64,000 bases of DNA from CAJXVA01 sp963761755 (lineage in GTDB: Bacteria; Myxococcota_A; Polyangia; Nannocystales; Nannocystaceae), in contig CAVXIC010000008.1 of assembly GCA_963761755.1 (NCBI GenBank), positions 744,001 to 808,000 on the forward strand, written 5' to 3'. Positions within the stretch are counted from its first letter, which is position 1. Each line of letters begins with the position of its first letter. The translations under genes were made by a program, and so were the position numbers. Under the pieces are notes generated by a model. The model ran no database searches. It saw only the letters and a list, made by a program, of their open reading frames with translations, and was not told the origin of the DNA. Below, piece after piece: positions 1 through 7,047 of this stretch.

Positions 1-481
1 ACGAGGTCACGGCATCATCGTCGCAGCCCGGCGCGCCCTCCTGGGCCTCGCAGCACCCTCCGGCGTCCCCCACCGTCGGGTCGGTGGGATCGGAGTCCGA
101 TACGCCTTCGGTCTGGGTCGCCATGTCCGTGTCCGCGTCCGTGTCTCCGGTGGACGTCGTGTCACCGGTGTCCGAGGTGGTGTCCGAAGCCGAGGCGGTG
201 GCCGACGCATCGGAGGTGGTGTCAGAGGCGGTCGCGGTGGCGGTGGTCGGGTCGCCGTTGGTCAGCGACGCCGACCCATCGTCGTCGAAGGTGTCGGGGA
301 AGGTGTCGGGAAACGTGTCGGGAAACGTGTCGGGCGGATCGAAACTGTCCGGGCTGCTCGCGCCGCTCGGGCTGGTGACCATGCCGTCGGTGTCCGTATC
401 CGTATCCGTGTCGCTGCTGCTGTCGTCGCCACAAGCCAAGGCGACGACGGTCGCGAGCACGAGCAATCCACGGGGTTTCAC
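1..481 (-). CDS. Lipoprotein with Thr/Asp/Ser-rich linker and Cys-rich module (3' end outside window)
   Basis: I place the start at GTG 481 because it opens directly onto a short lipoprotein signal peptide ending in the lipobox ALAC (Cys17). An outer-membrane or surface lipoprotein is therefore likely. After the lipid site comes a long low-complexity linker rich in Asp, Thr and Ser, including four copies of DTFP encoded by a 12-bp tandem repeat (about 291-341). The last visible residues read GGCCEAQEGAPGCDDDAV. This matches the beginning of the ten-cysteine unit found three times in the adjacent upstream gene, so this protein probably carries the same module. It lies 42 bp downstream of that gene on the same strand and is probably cotranscribed with it and the kinase. 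The protein is cut by the window edge; no function is known. Confidence 0.7.
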   Translation of the reverse strand, partial: MKPRGLLVLATVVALACGDDSSSDTDTDTDTDGMVTSPSGASSPDSFDPPDTFPDTFPDTFPDTFDDDGSASLTNGDPTTATATASDTTSDASATASASDTTSDTGDTTSTGDTDADTDMATQTEGVSDSDPTDPTVGDAGGCCEAQEGAPGCDDDAVTS

Positions 482-523
482 GACCGCATTGGAGCAGGTT
501 CGCGGCGCCTCGACAAGCGGGGC

Positions 524-1177
524 TCAGCGGCCTGCCGTGCCCGAACCCGAGCCGGATCCGGCCGTTCCGGAACCCCCCGAGGTAGGCATGGAGCAGGTCC
601 CGCAGCCGAGGGTCTCGACCTCTTGGACGCACTGAAAGTCCCAGCCGGTGGCGCAGCAGGCCGGGTCCTGGGCGCAGACGCAGCCTGCGACGTCGGGCTC
701 GGAGCAGCCGGGGACCCCGTCGGCGACGCAGCAGCCGGTGGTGCCGGGGCACACGCCGCAGTCGAAGAGGAAGACGTCGGCGACACACTGCGGATCCCAG
801 CCGTCCTCGCAGCAGTGCGGATCCACGTCGCACACGCACGTCTGCAGCGCCGGCACGTCACAGCCGGGGTCGTCGCGGGCCTCGCAGCAGCTGCCCGATG
901 GACCGCACTGACCGCAGCCCAACGCCTCGACCTGCGCGACGCAGTGCGCATCCCACGACTGCTCGCAGCAGGCCGGGTCGGCCTCGCAGACGCACATGCT
1001 GAGGATGGGGTTGTCGCATTCGGGCCCGCCGTGCGGCTCACAGCACGGGTGGGGACCGGGGTCGTCGTCGCCCCCGGGGAGTCCGGTGTCCCCGCCCGGT
1101 GGGCTGTCGCCTCCGGACAGGTCCAGGCTGCAGCCGGCCGTCAGCAGGGCGAAGGAGAGCAGCGCACGGGCTCGCAT
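524..1177 (-). CDS. Lipoprotein with three ten-cysteine repeats
   Basis: This 217-residue protein has a signal peptide ending in LTAGC (Cys16), so it is exported and lipidated. Residues 45-91, 97-143 and 149-195 are three copies of one unit with a 52-residue period. Each unit has ten cysteines with identical spacing: CC-x7-C-x7-CxC-x5-CC-x7-C-x8-C-x2-C. Other fixed positions include WD before the eighth Cys and an acidic residue before the second CC. Thirty cysteines in an exported protein imply a disulfide-rich surface domain. The start is 4 bp after the stop of the upstream kinase gene, so the two are probably cotranscribed. The C-terminus is a Gly/Ser-rich tail. I do not recognise a named domain; adhesion, protease inhibition or ligand binding are all possible. 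Confidence 0.85.
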   Translation of the reverse strand: MRARALLSFALLTAGCSLDLSGGDSPPGGDTGLPGGDDDPGPHPCCEPHGGPECDNPILSMCVCEADPACCEQSWDAHCVAQVEALGCGQCGPSGSCCEARDDPGCDVPALQTCVCDVDPHCCEDGWDPQCVADVFLFDCGVCPGTTGCCVADGVPGCSEPDVAGCVCAQDPACCATGWDFQCVQEVETLGCGTCSMPTSGGSGTAGSGSGSGTAGR

Positions 1178-1181
1178 CGTC

Positions 1182-2405
1182 TCAGGCGTCCTCGGGGTAG
1201 CGCACGACGAAGCTCAGGGCCCCTCCCGCGTTGGGGATCGAGAAGACGTCGCCGGGCTCGACGTCGACGACGCCGCGGACGGGGTCTCCGTTGTGTCGCA
1301 GCTCGGCTCCATCGAAGGCGCGCAGCTGAATGGGCCGGGGGGAGCCGCTCCAGTCGAGCAGCACATGGGTGTCGTGCACGGCGGGGTCGAGCACCGTGAT
1401 GTCGGAGTCGAAGCGCCGTCCCAGCCGGCGGCGTCCGGGCAGCAGCATGTGGTGTTGGGGTGGACCGTTGACCCCGGCGACGGTGACCCACGCGGCCGAG
1501 ATGGCCTGCAGCTCGTCGTGCAGAATCTCGGCGATGCGCGAGGCGAACGCGCCGGCGTTGGGCGGACGGTTGGCGGGTTCGCGATCGAGGGACTCGGCCA
1601 GCAGCGCGAGCAACGAGTCGGGCAGTCCCGCGCAGCCGGGGTAGCGCTCGATCGGCTGCATGCCGTGGGTCGCGTGGGCATCGAGCCAGGCCACGGGCGA
1701 GCCCCGCAGCGCATCGACGACCTCGGAGACCCGGTGGTGGGCGAAGAGCACGGCGTGCCCCGAGAGCATCTCGTACAGGATGGTTGCCAGGGAGTAGATG
1801 TCGCTGGCCGGGGTGAGTTCGTCGGTGAGCAGCTGCTCGGGCTGGCAATAGTGCGGCGTGCCGACCACCGTGCGCGCGGCCGTGGCGTTGGTGCCGAACG
1901 CCCAGGGCACGCCCCACGCCCGCGCGAGTCCGAAGTCGAGGACCTTCAGCGTGCCCTCGTTGGTCATCCACAGGTTCTCAGGCTTGAGGTCTCGGTGCAC
2001 CACGCCCTGGGCGTGGGCTTCGGCCAAACCCATCGCGGCCTGAAGGATGATCTGCAGGGCGGCGGCGGCCTGCATCGGCTCGTCGAAGTCGTGCATGACG
2101 TTGAGCTGACGGCCCTCGAGGTAGTCCATCAGCACGTAGAAGTGGTCGGGCCCGACGCTCGAGCCGTGCAGGCGAACGACGTGGGGGTTGGTCAACGAGC
2201 GCAGGACGGCCACTTCCCGAATCGCGCGCTTGATGACGTCCTCGGCGAGCCGCGTATCGGTGGCGAGCTTGAGCGCCAGTGGGCGTCGATGACCCGGTGC
2301 GAGCACCTTGTAGACCCGCGCGAAGGAGCCGCTGCCGATCTCTTCCAGGATCTCGAAGTCGCGGTAGCGCCCGACGACGGGACCGTGAAACGCGTGGGTG
2401 CTCAT
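1182..2405 (-). CDS. Ser/Thr protein kinase with C-terminal FHA-like domain
   Basis: Residues 14-290 form a complete Hanks-type kinase: glycine loop GSGSFARVYK (24-33), catalytic Lys46, HRDLKPEN (137-144), DFG (157-159), the GTPHYCQPE activation-segment end (182-190) and SDIYSLATILYE in the C-lobe. Residues about 306-403 resemble a forkhead-associated fold, with LGRRFDSDI (328-336), an HVLLDWSG strand and HNGDPV...VEPGDVF. FHA domains bind phosphothreonine, so the kinase may recognise its own or a partner's phosphorylated form. There is no transmembrane helix, so the enzyme is cytoplasmic. It is the first gene of a unit with the two Cys-repeat lipoproteins downstream. The gene starts only 39 bp from the divergent gene at 2445, so their regulatory sequences must be very compact. 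Confidence 0.9.
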   Translation of the reverse strand: MSTHAFHGPVVGRYRDFEILEEIGSGSFARVYKVLAPGHRRPLALKLATDTRLAEDVIKRAIREVAVLRSLTNPHVVRLHGSSVGPDHFYVLMDYLEGRQLNVMHDFDEPMQAAAALQIILQAAMGLAEAHAQGVVHRDLKPENLWMTNEGTLKVLDFGLARAWGVPWAFGTNATAARTVVGTPHYCQPEQLLTDELTPASDIYSLATILYEMLSGHAVLFAHHRVSEVVDALRGSPVAWLDAHATHGMQPIERYPGCAGLPDSLLALLAESLDREPANRPPNAGAFASRIAEILHDELQAISAAWVTVAGVNGPPQHHMLLPGRRRLGRRFDSDITVLDPAVHDTHVLLDWSGSPRPIQLRAFDGAELRHNGDPVRGVVDVEPGDVFSIPNAGGALSFVVRYPEDA

Positions 2406-2444
2406 CCGGCGCTCGACGGTAGCACGGCGTGGTACTCACAGGGC

Positions 2445-3122
2445 GTGGCGGAGGTGACCACACGTTCGCGAGCGGCGACCTGGGCGGGCCGGATCGGGTG
2501 GCTCGGCGCGGGGGCGCTCGCCCACGCAGCCTACCCGCGCTGGGTGGAGGGTCCGCAGGCGGACCCGTTGCCACCGCCGCAGGTTCAACTGCAGGTCCCA
2601 CCTCCGCCGACCTGCCCGCCGCCTGCGTCGTCGGAACACCCACCTGAGGCGCGGGACGAGTTCACCCCCAGCCCCTCCGAAGTCGAGCCTGCCGTCGAGC
2701 CTGCTGTCGAGCCTGCCGTCGAGCCTGCCGTCGAGCCTGCCGTCGAGCCCGCCGTCGAGCTGGGGCCGGTGGCGCGGCCGACCAAGCCCACCTTGGAGCT
2801 GCCGCGCATGCCGGGCACCAACCAGCTGCGGGCCGGCGCGAAGTGGGACCCGACCGGGGAGGCCTGGGTGCTGACGCGCGCCTACGAGATTCCCGCGGCC
2901 CAGCGTCAGGTGGCGACCTTCTACCGCAAGGTCCTCGACGACGCGCAGATGGAGGTGAGCGTCGTCCAGGGTGCGCCCGACGGGCAGGGCGGCGCGCCGG
3001 TGTTCCTCAAGGGGCGGGCGTCGGGGCACCAACACGCCCACATCACCATCCGCCAAGAGGTCGACGAGCTGCAGACCCGCGTTCGGGTGATCTGGCGGTT
3101 CTACGAGGAACCCCAACCATGA
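2445..3122 (+). CDS. Exported protein with VEPA repeat, unknown function
   Basis: The open frame extends far upstream only because it lies antisense to the kinase, so I take GTG 2445 as the start; GTG 2454 is equally possible and gives MTTRSRAATW. A hydrophobic stretch (IGWLGAGALAHAA) follows an Arg-containing N-terminus, consistent with a signal sequence. Next come a Pro-rich stretch and six VEPA units encoded by a 12-bp tandem repeat (2682-2753). The C-terminal 100 residues form a compact domain with no recognised family. The stop overlaps the ATG of the next gene (ATGA at 3119-3122), so the two are translationally coupled and the protein probably acts at the envelope with the NlpC/P60 lipoprotein. 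Confidence 0.7.
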   Translation: MAEVTTRSRAATWAGRIGWLGAGALAHAAYPRWVEGPQADPLPPPQVQLQVPPPPTCPPPASSEHPPEARDEFTPSPSEVEPAVEPAVEPAVEPAVEPAVEPAVELGPVARPTKPTLELPRMPGTNQLRAGAKWDPTGEAWVLTRAYEIPAAQRQVATFYRKVLDDAQMEVSVVQGAPDGQGGAPVFLKGRASGHQHAHITIRQEVDELQTRVRVIWRFYEEPQP

Positions 3123-4570
3123 GCGGTCGTGGAATGCAGGGGCGCCGCCGGACGTCGGTCCTGCGCATGAAGTGCTGGGCCGGGGTCGTTGCGCTGCTGG
3201 GGATCGCCGCCTGCGGCCGGCCTGACCCGAGCGTGACGCAGCCGCGCGCGACGGCCAAGACCTCGGTGGACGTGGCCGGACCGGCCTGCCCGGACGCACC
3301 GCTGACCGCCGATTCCCTGCCCGGGACGCAGGCGCGGCACGAGTCCGTCGCCTTCTGGGTCGAGGCGATGGCGCCGGGCCGGGCCGACGCGGTTCTGGTG
3401 CCCCCCGAGGCGCTCGCCGATCTCAACGCTCGATTCTCCTCGGTGACCGGCGCATGGCAAGAGGTGGACCACAGCGCAATCGGCAACCGGGAGACCATCG
3501 ACGCCTCGATCGCCGAGCGGATGGCCTATCTGGAGGCAGAGGTTGCCGCTGGGCGCTTCGTCGAGGGGGAGGCAGGGTCGTTCGCGGCAGCCAAGGCGGT
3601 CGTCGCGGCCGCGACCGCGGTCGACCACCAGCGGCTGGTCCTCGAGGAGACGCCGCTGCGCTGCATTCCGCTGCTTCACGGGCTGTTCAAGCTCCCCGTC
3701 GATCCGGACTTCGATCGCAACGCCTGCGCCAGCCTGCATCCCGCCGAGCGGGTTCGGGTGCTAGCGCGCGGTCCCAAGGGCGCGTGGCTGTACGTGCACG
3801 CGGGGCACACGGTCGGCTGGGTGCACGACGCGATGCTCTCGGCCCGGCTCTCGGCCGCAGACATCGACGCGTGGCGTTCCCCAAAGCGCCTGGTGCCCAC
3901 GCGCGACGACGTCGTGAGCCGCGGCGGGCTCCGCCTGCGCTTGGGGACCGACCTGCCGCTGTTGTCCGAAGACGACGCGGGCTACACGGTGCTGGCGCCC
4001 GGACCGGAGGGTCCACAGGAGGATCAGGTCGCCCGTGACCAGGCGGTGTCGTCGGGGGTCCTCCCGCTCACTCGCAGGAACCTGCTCGACGTGGTGTTCA
4101 GCGAGATCGGCGATCCCTACGGCTGGGGTGGACGCGACGGCGAGCGGGACTGCTCTCGGCTGCTGCGCGACGTGTTCGCCACGTTCGGGGTTCAGCTCGG
4201 CCGCCACAGCGGCGTGCAGGCCAAGCTGGGCGTCCGCAATGTCGACGTCTCCGAGCTCGAGCCCGAGGCGAAGCGGGCGGCCATTCGCGAGGCCGCCGAG
4301 CGCGGCGTCCTGCTGCTCTACATGCAGGGGCACATCATGCTCTACGTGGGCTCCGAAGGCCCTCGGGACTACGCGATCTCGGCGATCAGCGAGTACCTGA
4401 CGCCGTGTCCGGGTGGTCCGGACACCACCCACCGCATCGACCAGGTCCGCGTGAGCACCCTGGCGCTGGGCGAGGACACCGATCGCACCGCGTTCATCGA
4501 GCGCATCCGCACCCTGGTGGTGTTCGAGACCCCCGCCGGGGCGCAGACGAGCCCGCCCGCCCAGGGGTAG
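3119..4570 (+). CDS. NlpC/P60 lipoprotein peptidoglycan endopeptidase with SH3-like domains
   Basis: This 483-residue protein has a lipoprotein signal ending in IAAC (Cys32). The middle part (about residues 150-310) contains two SH3b-like segments (RVRVLARGPKGAWLYVHAGHTVGWV, and a second around GGLRLRLGTDLPLL). The C-terminal part is an NlpC/P60 peptidase: YGWGGRDGERDCS with nucleophile Cys345, and GHIMLYVG with His405. The order SH3-SH3-NlpC/P60 is that of peptidoglycan endopeptidases cutting D-Glu-diamino-acid bonds in stem peptides. It probably acts in the periplasm on the cell's own wall. The start at ATG 3119 overlaps the stop of the previous gene. The next gene begins 10 bp after its stop, so it belongs to the same plus-strand run. 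Confidence 0.88.
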   Translation: MSGRGMQGRRRTSVLRMKCWAGVVALLGIAACGRPDPSVTQPRATAKTSVDVAGPACPDAPLTADSLPGTQARHESVAFWVEAMAPGRADAVLVPPEALADLNARFSSVTGAWQEVDHSAIGNRETIDASIAERMAYLEAEVAAGRFVEGEAGSFAAAKAVVAAATAVDHQRLVLEETPLRCIPLLHGLFKLPVDPDFDRNACASLHPAERVRVLARGPKGAWLYVHAGHTVGWVHDAMLSARLSAADIDAWRSPKRLVPTRDDVVSRGGLRLRLGTDLPLLSEDDAGYTVLAPGPEGPQEDQVARDQAVSSGVLPLTRRNLLDVVFSEIGDPYGWGGRDGERDCSRLLRDVFATFGVQLGRHSGVQAKLGVRNVDVSELEPEAKRAAIREAAERGVLLLYMQGHIMLYVGSEGPRDYAISAISEYLTPCPGGPDTTHRIDQVRVSTLALGEDTDRTAFIERIRTLVVFETPAGAQTSPPAQG

Positions 4571-4580
4571 CCTGCGAGGC

Positions 4581-5477
4581 ATGGCTGCCGAGATCGCGCT
4601 GGTCACCGAACGCCGCTACGAACGGCCATTGGCGCCGACACCCTACGTGGGCAACATCCTCGAGGAGGATCGCCTGCTGGCCGAGGCGCTGCAGGCCCGC
4701 GGGTTGTCTTCGGTCCGGCTGGACTGGTCCCGCGAGGACGTCGACTGGGGAGCCTACGCGGCCGTCGTGCTGCGGACGCCCTGGGACTACTTCGATCGGT
4801 TCGGCGCGTTCATGGCCTGGCTCGACCGTCTGCAGGGCCATCCGTGCGTGCTCAACGACCTCGAGACGCTGCGTTGGAACATCGACAAGCACTACCTCGC
4901 CGACCTCGAGGCGGCGGGCGTACCCATCGTGCCCACCGTGTTCGTGGAGCAGGGCGCCGGGACGTCGCTGCCCGAGGCGCTCGAGCAGCTCGGGACGAGG
5001 TCGGCGGTGATCAAGCCGGCCGTCAGCGGGGCGGCTCGGGAGACGTACAAGGTCACCCCGCAGACGCTCGAAGCGCACGCGACCGCGTTCGCGCGCCTGT
5101 GCGCGGACCGGGCGATGATGGTGCAGCCCTACATGCCCGGCATCGTCGAGCACGGGGAGGTCACCGTCGTAGCGATGCAAGGGCAGGCCACCCACGCGGT
5201 TCTCAAGCGGGCCAAACCGGGCGATTTCCGGGTGCAAGATGATCACGGTGGGACCGTGCACGCCCACGACGCGGCCGCGGACGAGCTCGAGCTGGCTCGG
5301 GCTGCGCTGGCCGTCGCGGGGCGAGTGCCCGTCTACGGACGTGTCGACATGGTGCGGGACCCCGAGGGAATCCCGCGCGTGATGGAGCTCGAGCTCATCG
5401 AGCCAGAGCTGTGGCTGCGGGTGCATCCGGAGGCCGCGCAAGCGTTCGCGGACGGCATCGTCGCGGCCCTGCGGTGA
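4581..5477 (+). CDS. ATP-grasp domain protein
   Basis: The 298-residue protein has the ATP-grasp layout: an N-terminal Rossmann-like part ending in VVLRTPWDYFDR, a central part with NIDKHYL and VIKPAVSGAARE, and a C-terminal metal/ATP site in RVDMVRDPEG-IPRVMELELIEPELWL, where the Glu residues should bind Mg-ATP. It resembles the RimK/glutathione-synthetase-like proteins that include the D-cycloserine ligase DcsG. The substrate cannot be read from sequence. It is cytoplasmic and lies in the run with the NlpC/P60 gene upstream and truA 16 bp downstream, but no biosynthetic cluster surrounds it, so a dipeptide- or amide-forming role is only inference. Confidence 0.8.
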   Translation: MAAEIALVTERRYERPLAPTPYVGNILEEDRLLAEALQARGLSSVRLDWSREDVDWGAYAAVVLRTPWDYFDRFGAFMAWLDRLQGHPCVLNDLETLRWNIDKHYLADLEAAGVPIVPTVFVEQGAGTSLPEALEQLGTRSAVIKPAVSGAARETYKVTPQTLEAHATAFARLCADRAMMVQPYMPGIVEHGEVTVVAMQGQATHAVLKRAKPGDFRVQDDHGGTVHAHDAAADELELARAALAVAGRVPVYGRVDMVRDPEGIPRVMELELIEPELWLRVHPEAAQAFADGIVAALR

Positions 5478-5493
5478 GCTACACTGCCGCGCC

Positions 5494-6360
5494 ATGGGCG
5501 AGCCACGCAAGAACGTCCGCATTTGCCTCGCCTACGACGGCCGGGGTTTCGAAGGATGGCAGCGCCACCCCGGCAAGCCGACCGTGCAGGGGGCGCTGGA
5601 GGCTGCGCTGTCCGAGGTCTGCAATGCGCCGGTGGAGGTCCGAGGATCGGGCCGAACCGACCGGGGCGTGCACGCCAAGGGGCAGGTCGCCAGCGCACGC
5701 GTTCCCGCCCAGACCGACATCGGCACGCTGCGCGAGCGCCTCAGCGGCCATCTGCCCCCGCGCCTGCAGGTGCTCGAGGTGCTCGAGGTCGACCTCGGCT
5801 TTCACGCGCGCATGTCCGCGGTGGGCAAGCGCTACGTGTACACGATCGCCAACGTGCCGGAGCTCGCGCCGGGGGACGCGGGGCGGGTCTGGCACGTGCC
5901 CGAGCCGCTCGATGTGGACGCGATGCGGGCGGCCCTGCCGATGTTCGTGGGCACCCACGACTTTGCAACCTTCGCCAGCAAGGCCAAGCACGCCCGGGCC
6001 TCGACCGAGCGGACCGTGTCGTCGTTCGAGATGCGGCACGCAGCGCCGACCATCGTGCTGAGCATCGAGGCCGACGGGTTCCTGTACAAGATGGTCCGCA
6101 ACATCGTGCGAGCGGTGGTCAAGGTGGGGGAGGGGAGGCTGGACCTCGCGGGTCTGCGGGAGGCCTTCGCCGCCGCCGATCGGCACGCCGCGCCCGGGAC
6201 CGCGCCGGCCTCGGGCCTGTGCCTCGACGCGGTCTTCTACCCGCCGCCCGGAGCGGAGCGCGATGCCGGAGCGGAGCGCGATGCCGGAGCGGAGCGCGAT
6301 GCCGGAGCGGAGCGCGATGCCGGAGCGGAGCGCAATGCCGGAGCGGAGCGCGATGGATGA
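5494..6360 (+). CDS. truA: tRNA pseudouridine(38-40) synthase TruA
   Basis: TruA converts uridines 38-40 of the tRNA anticodon stem-loop to pseudouridine. The protein starts with the family pattern RICLAYDGRGFEGWQRH. The catalytic Asp56 lies in GSGRTDRGVHA, and DGFLYKMVRNIVRAVVKVG is the conserved C-terminal block. The core ends near residue 253 at CLDAVFYPPP. An unusual tail then follows: six GAERD(A/N/G) units encoded by an 18-bp tandem repeat (6250-6357). TruA normally ends near FYPPP-equivalent residues, so the tail is an expansion. The same repeat supplies start codons for the next gene, and the TruA stop lies within the first codons of that gene. Confidence 0.93.
   Translation: MGEPRKNVRICLAYDGRGFEGWQRHPGKPTVQGALEAALSEVCNAPVEVRGSGRTDRGVHAKGQVASARVPAQTDIGTLRERLSGHLPPRLQVLEVLEVDLGFHARMSAVGKRYVYTIANVPELAPGDAGRVWHVPEPLDVDAMRAALPMFVGTHDFATFASKAKHARASTERTVSSFEMRHAAPTIVLSIEADGFLYKMVRNIVRAVVKVGEGRLDLAGLREAFAAADRHAAPGTAPASGLCLDAVFYPPPGAERDAGAERDAGAERDAGAERDAGAERNAGAERDG
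6250..6357 (+). repeat. 18-bp tandem repeat, six copies, coding in two frames
   Basis: The unit GGAGCGGAGCGCGATGCC occurs from 6250; the fifth copy has one A for G change and the sixth ends in GATGGA. In the truA frame each copy reads GAERDA. In the frame of the downstream methyltransferase each copy reads MPERSA and carries an ATG (6263, 6281, 6299, 6317, 6335, 6353) preceded by GGAG at a 4-nt spacing. Each unit is thus a complete Shine-Dalgarno plus start codon. Because the unit is a multiple of three, copy-number change alters the TruA tail and the number of start sites without a frameshift. Confidence 0.9.
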
Positions 6361-6862
6361 GGCGCCCCCCTTCGTGCACGAGCGACACAAGCCCGGGACG
6401 GCCTTGCAGCGGCCCCGCGAGCTCGTGGTCGCCTGCGTGCCGATGCGCAGCAACGTCAACGTCTCCCAGATCGCCCGGACGGCGAGCGCGATCGGGGCCC
6501 AGCGGCTGATCCTCACCGGGGCAGCCAAGCTGATCCACAAGATCGCGCGAGACGGGGCCGAGGCGCTCCCGCTGTCGATCCATCGCACGCTCCCGCCCGT
6601 GCTCGCGCGGCTGCGGACCGAGGGCTACCGGCTGGTGGGGCTGGAGCAGACCAGCGGATCGGTGAGCCTGTACACCTACGGGTTTCAGCGTCGCACCGCC
6701 TTGGTCGTGGGGAACGAGCGGCTCGGGCTGTCCGACGAGGTCCTGGGCCTGCTCGATGACGTGGTGGAGATCCCCGTCTACGGGATGCCCCACAGCTACA
6801 ACGCGGCGATCGCCACCTCGATCGCGCTCTACGAGTACTGCCGACAGTTTCCGACCGGCTGA
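6353..6862 (+). CDS. SpoU/TrmH-family RNA 2'-O-ribose methyltransferase
   Basis: These SPOUT enzymes methylate a ribose 2'-OH of tRNA or rRNA using S-adenosylmethionine bound in a trefoil knot. Motif 1 is MRSNVNVSQIARTASA, motif 2 is VVGNERLGLSDEV, and motif 3 is EIPVYGMPHSYNAAIATSIALYEY, with the usual Asn and Ser/Ala pattern. I chose ATG 6353, which overlaps the truA stop (ATGGATGA), giving 169 residues. Five in-frame upstream ATGs in the 18-bp repeat, each with its own GGAG, could add up to five MPERSA units (start 6263, 199 residues). It is cotranscribed with truA. The exact RNA target is not visible. The stop codon lies in a second tandem repeat. Confidence 0.85.
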   Translation: MDEAPPFVHERHKPGTALQRPRELVVACVPMRSNVNVSQIARTASAIGAQRLILTGAAKLIHKIARDGAEALPLSIHRTLPPVLARLRTEGYRLVGLEQTSGSVSLYTYGFQRRTALVVGNERLGLSDEVLGLLDDVVEIPVYGMPHSYNAAIATSIALYEYCRQFPTG

Positions 6863-6908
6863 TCCGGCTGATCCGGCTGATCCGGCTGATCCGGCTGATC
6901 CGGCTGAC
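6855..6908 (+). repeat. 9-bp tandem repeat, six copies, carrying in-frame stop codons
   Basis: CCGGCTGAT is repeated from 6855, with the last copy ending GAC. The first copy contains the methyltransferase stop, and every later copy puts another TGA in the same frame nine bases on. The array is thus a series of back-up stops, or simply a slippage product. Two short hairpins follow (GGAGG-GAAAA-CCTCC near 6931 and GGAAG-x8-CTTCC near 6955), but without a T-tract. The rest of the gap before the next gene at 7048 shows nothing else I can name. Confidence 0.85.
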
Positions 6909-7047
6909 CCGGCCCGGCCGGCGCCGTTCTGGAGGGAAAACCTCCCACATGTCGGAAGACGGGAACCTTCCTCACGTCGCGACGCACATGACCCGCACAG
7001 TTCGTGGCGATGGGACGCCGCGGCCGGATGGAACGGAAGGGTTGTCG

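Noticed and set aside
996..2444. Long plus-strand open frame before the VEPA-repeat protein
   Set aside because: It lies antisense to a kinase with every catalytic motif; its composition is that of a GC-rich antisense frame.
6250..6908. CRISPR array
   Set aside because: Repeats are contiguous without spacers, and no cas genes are present.
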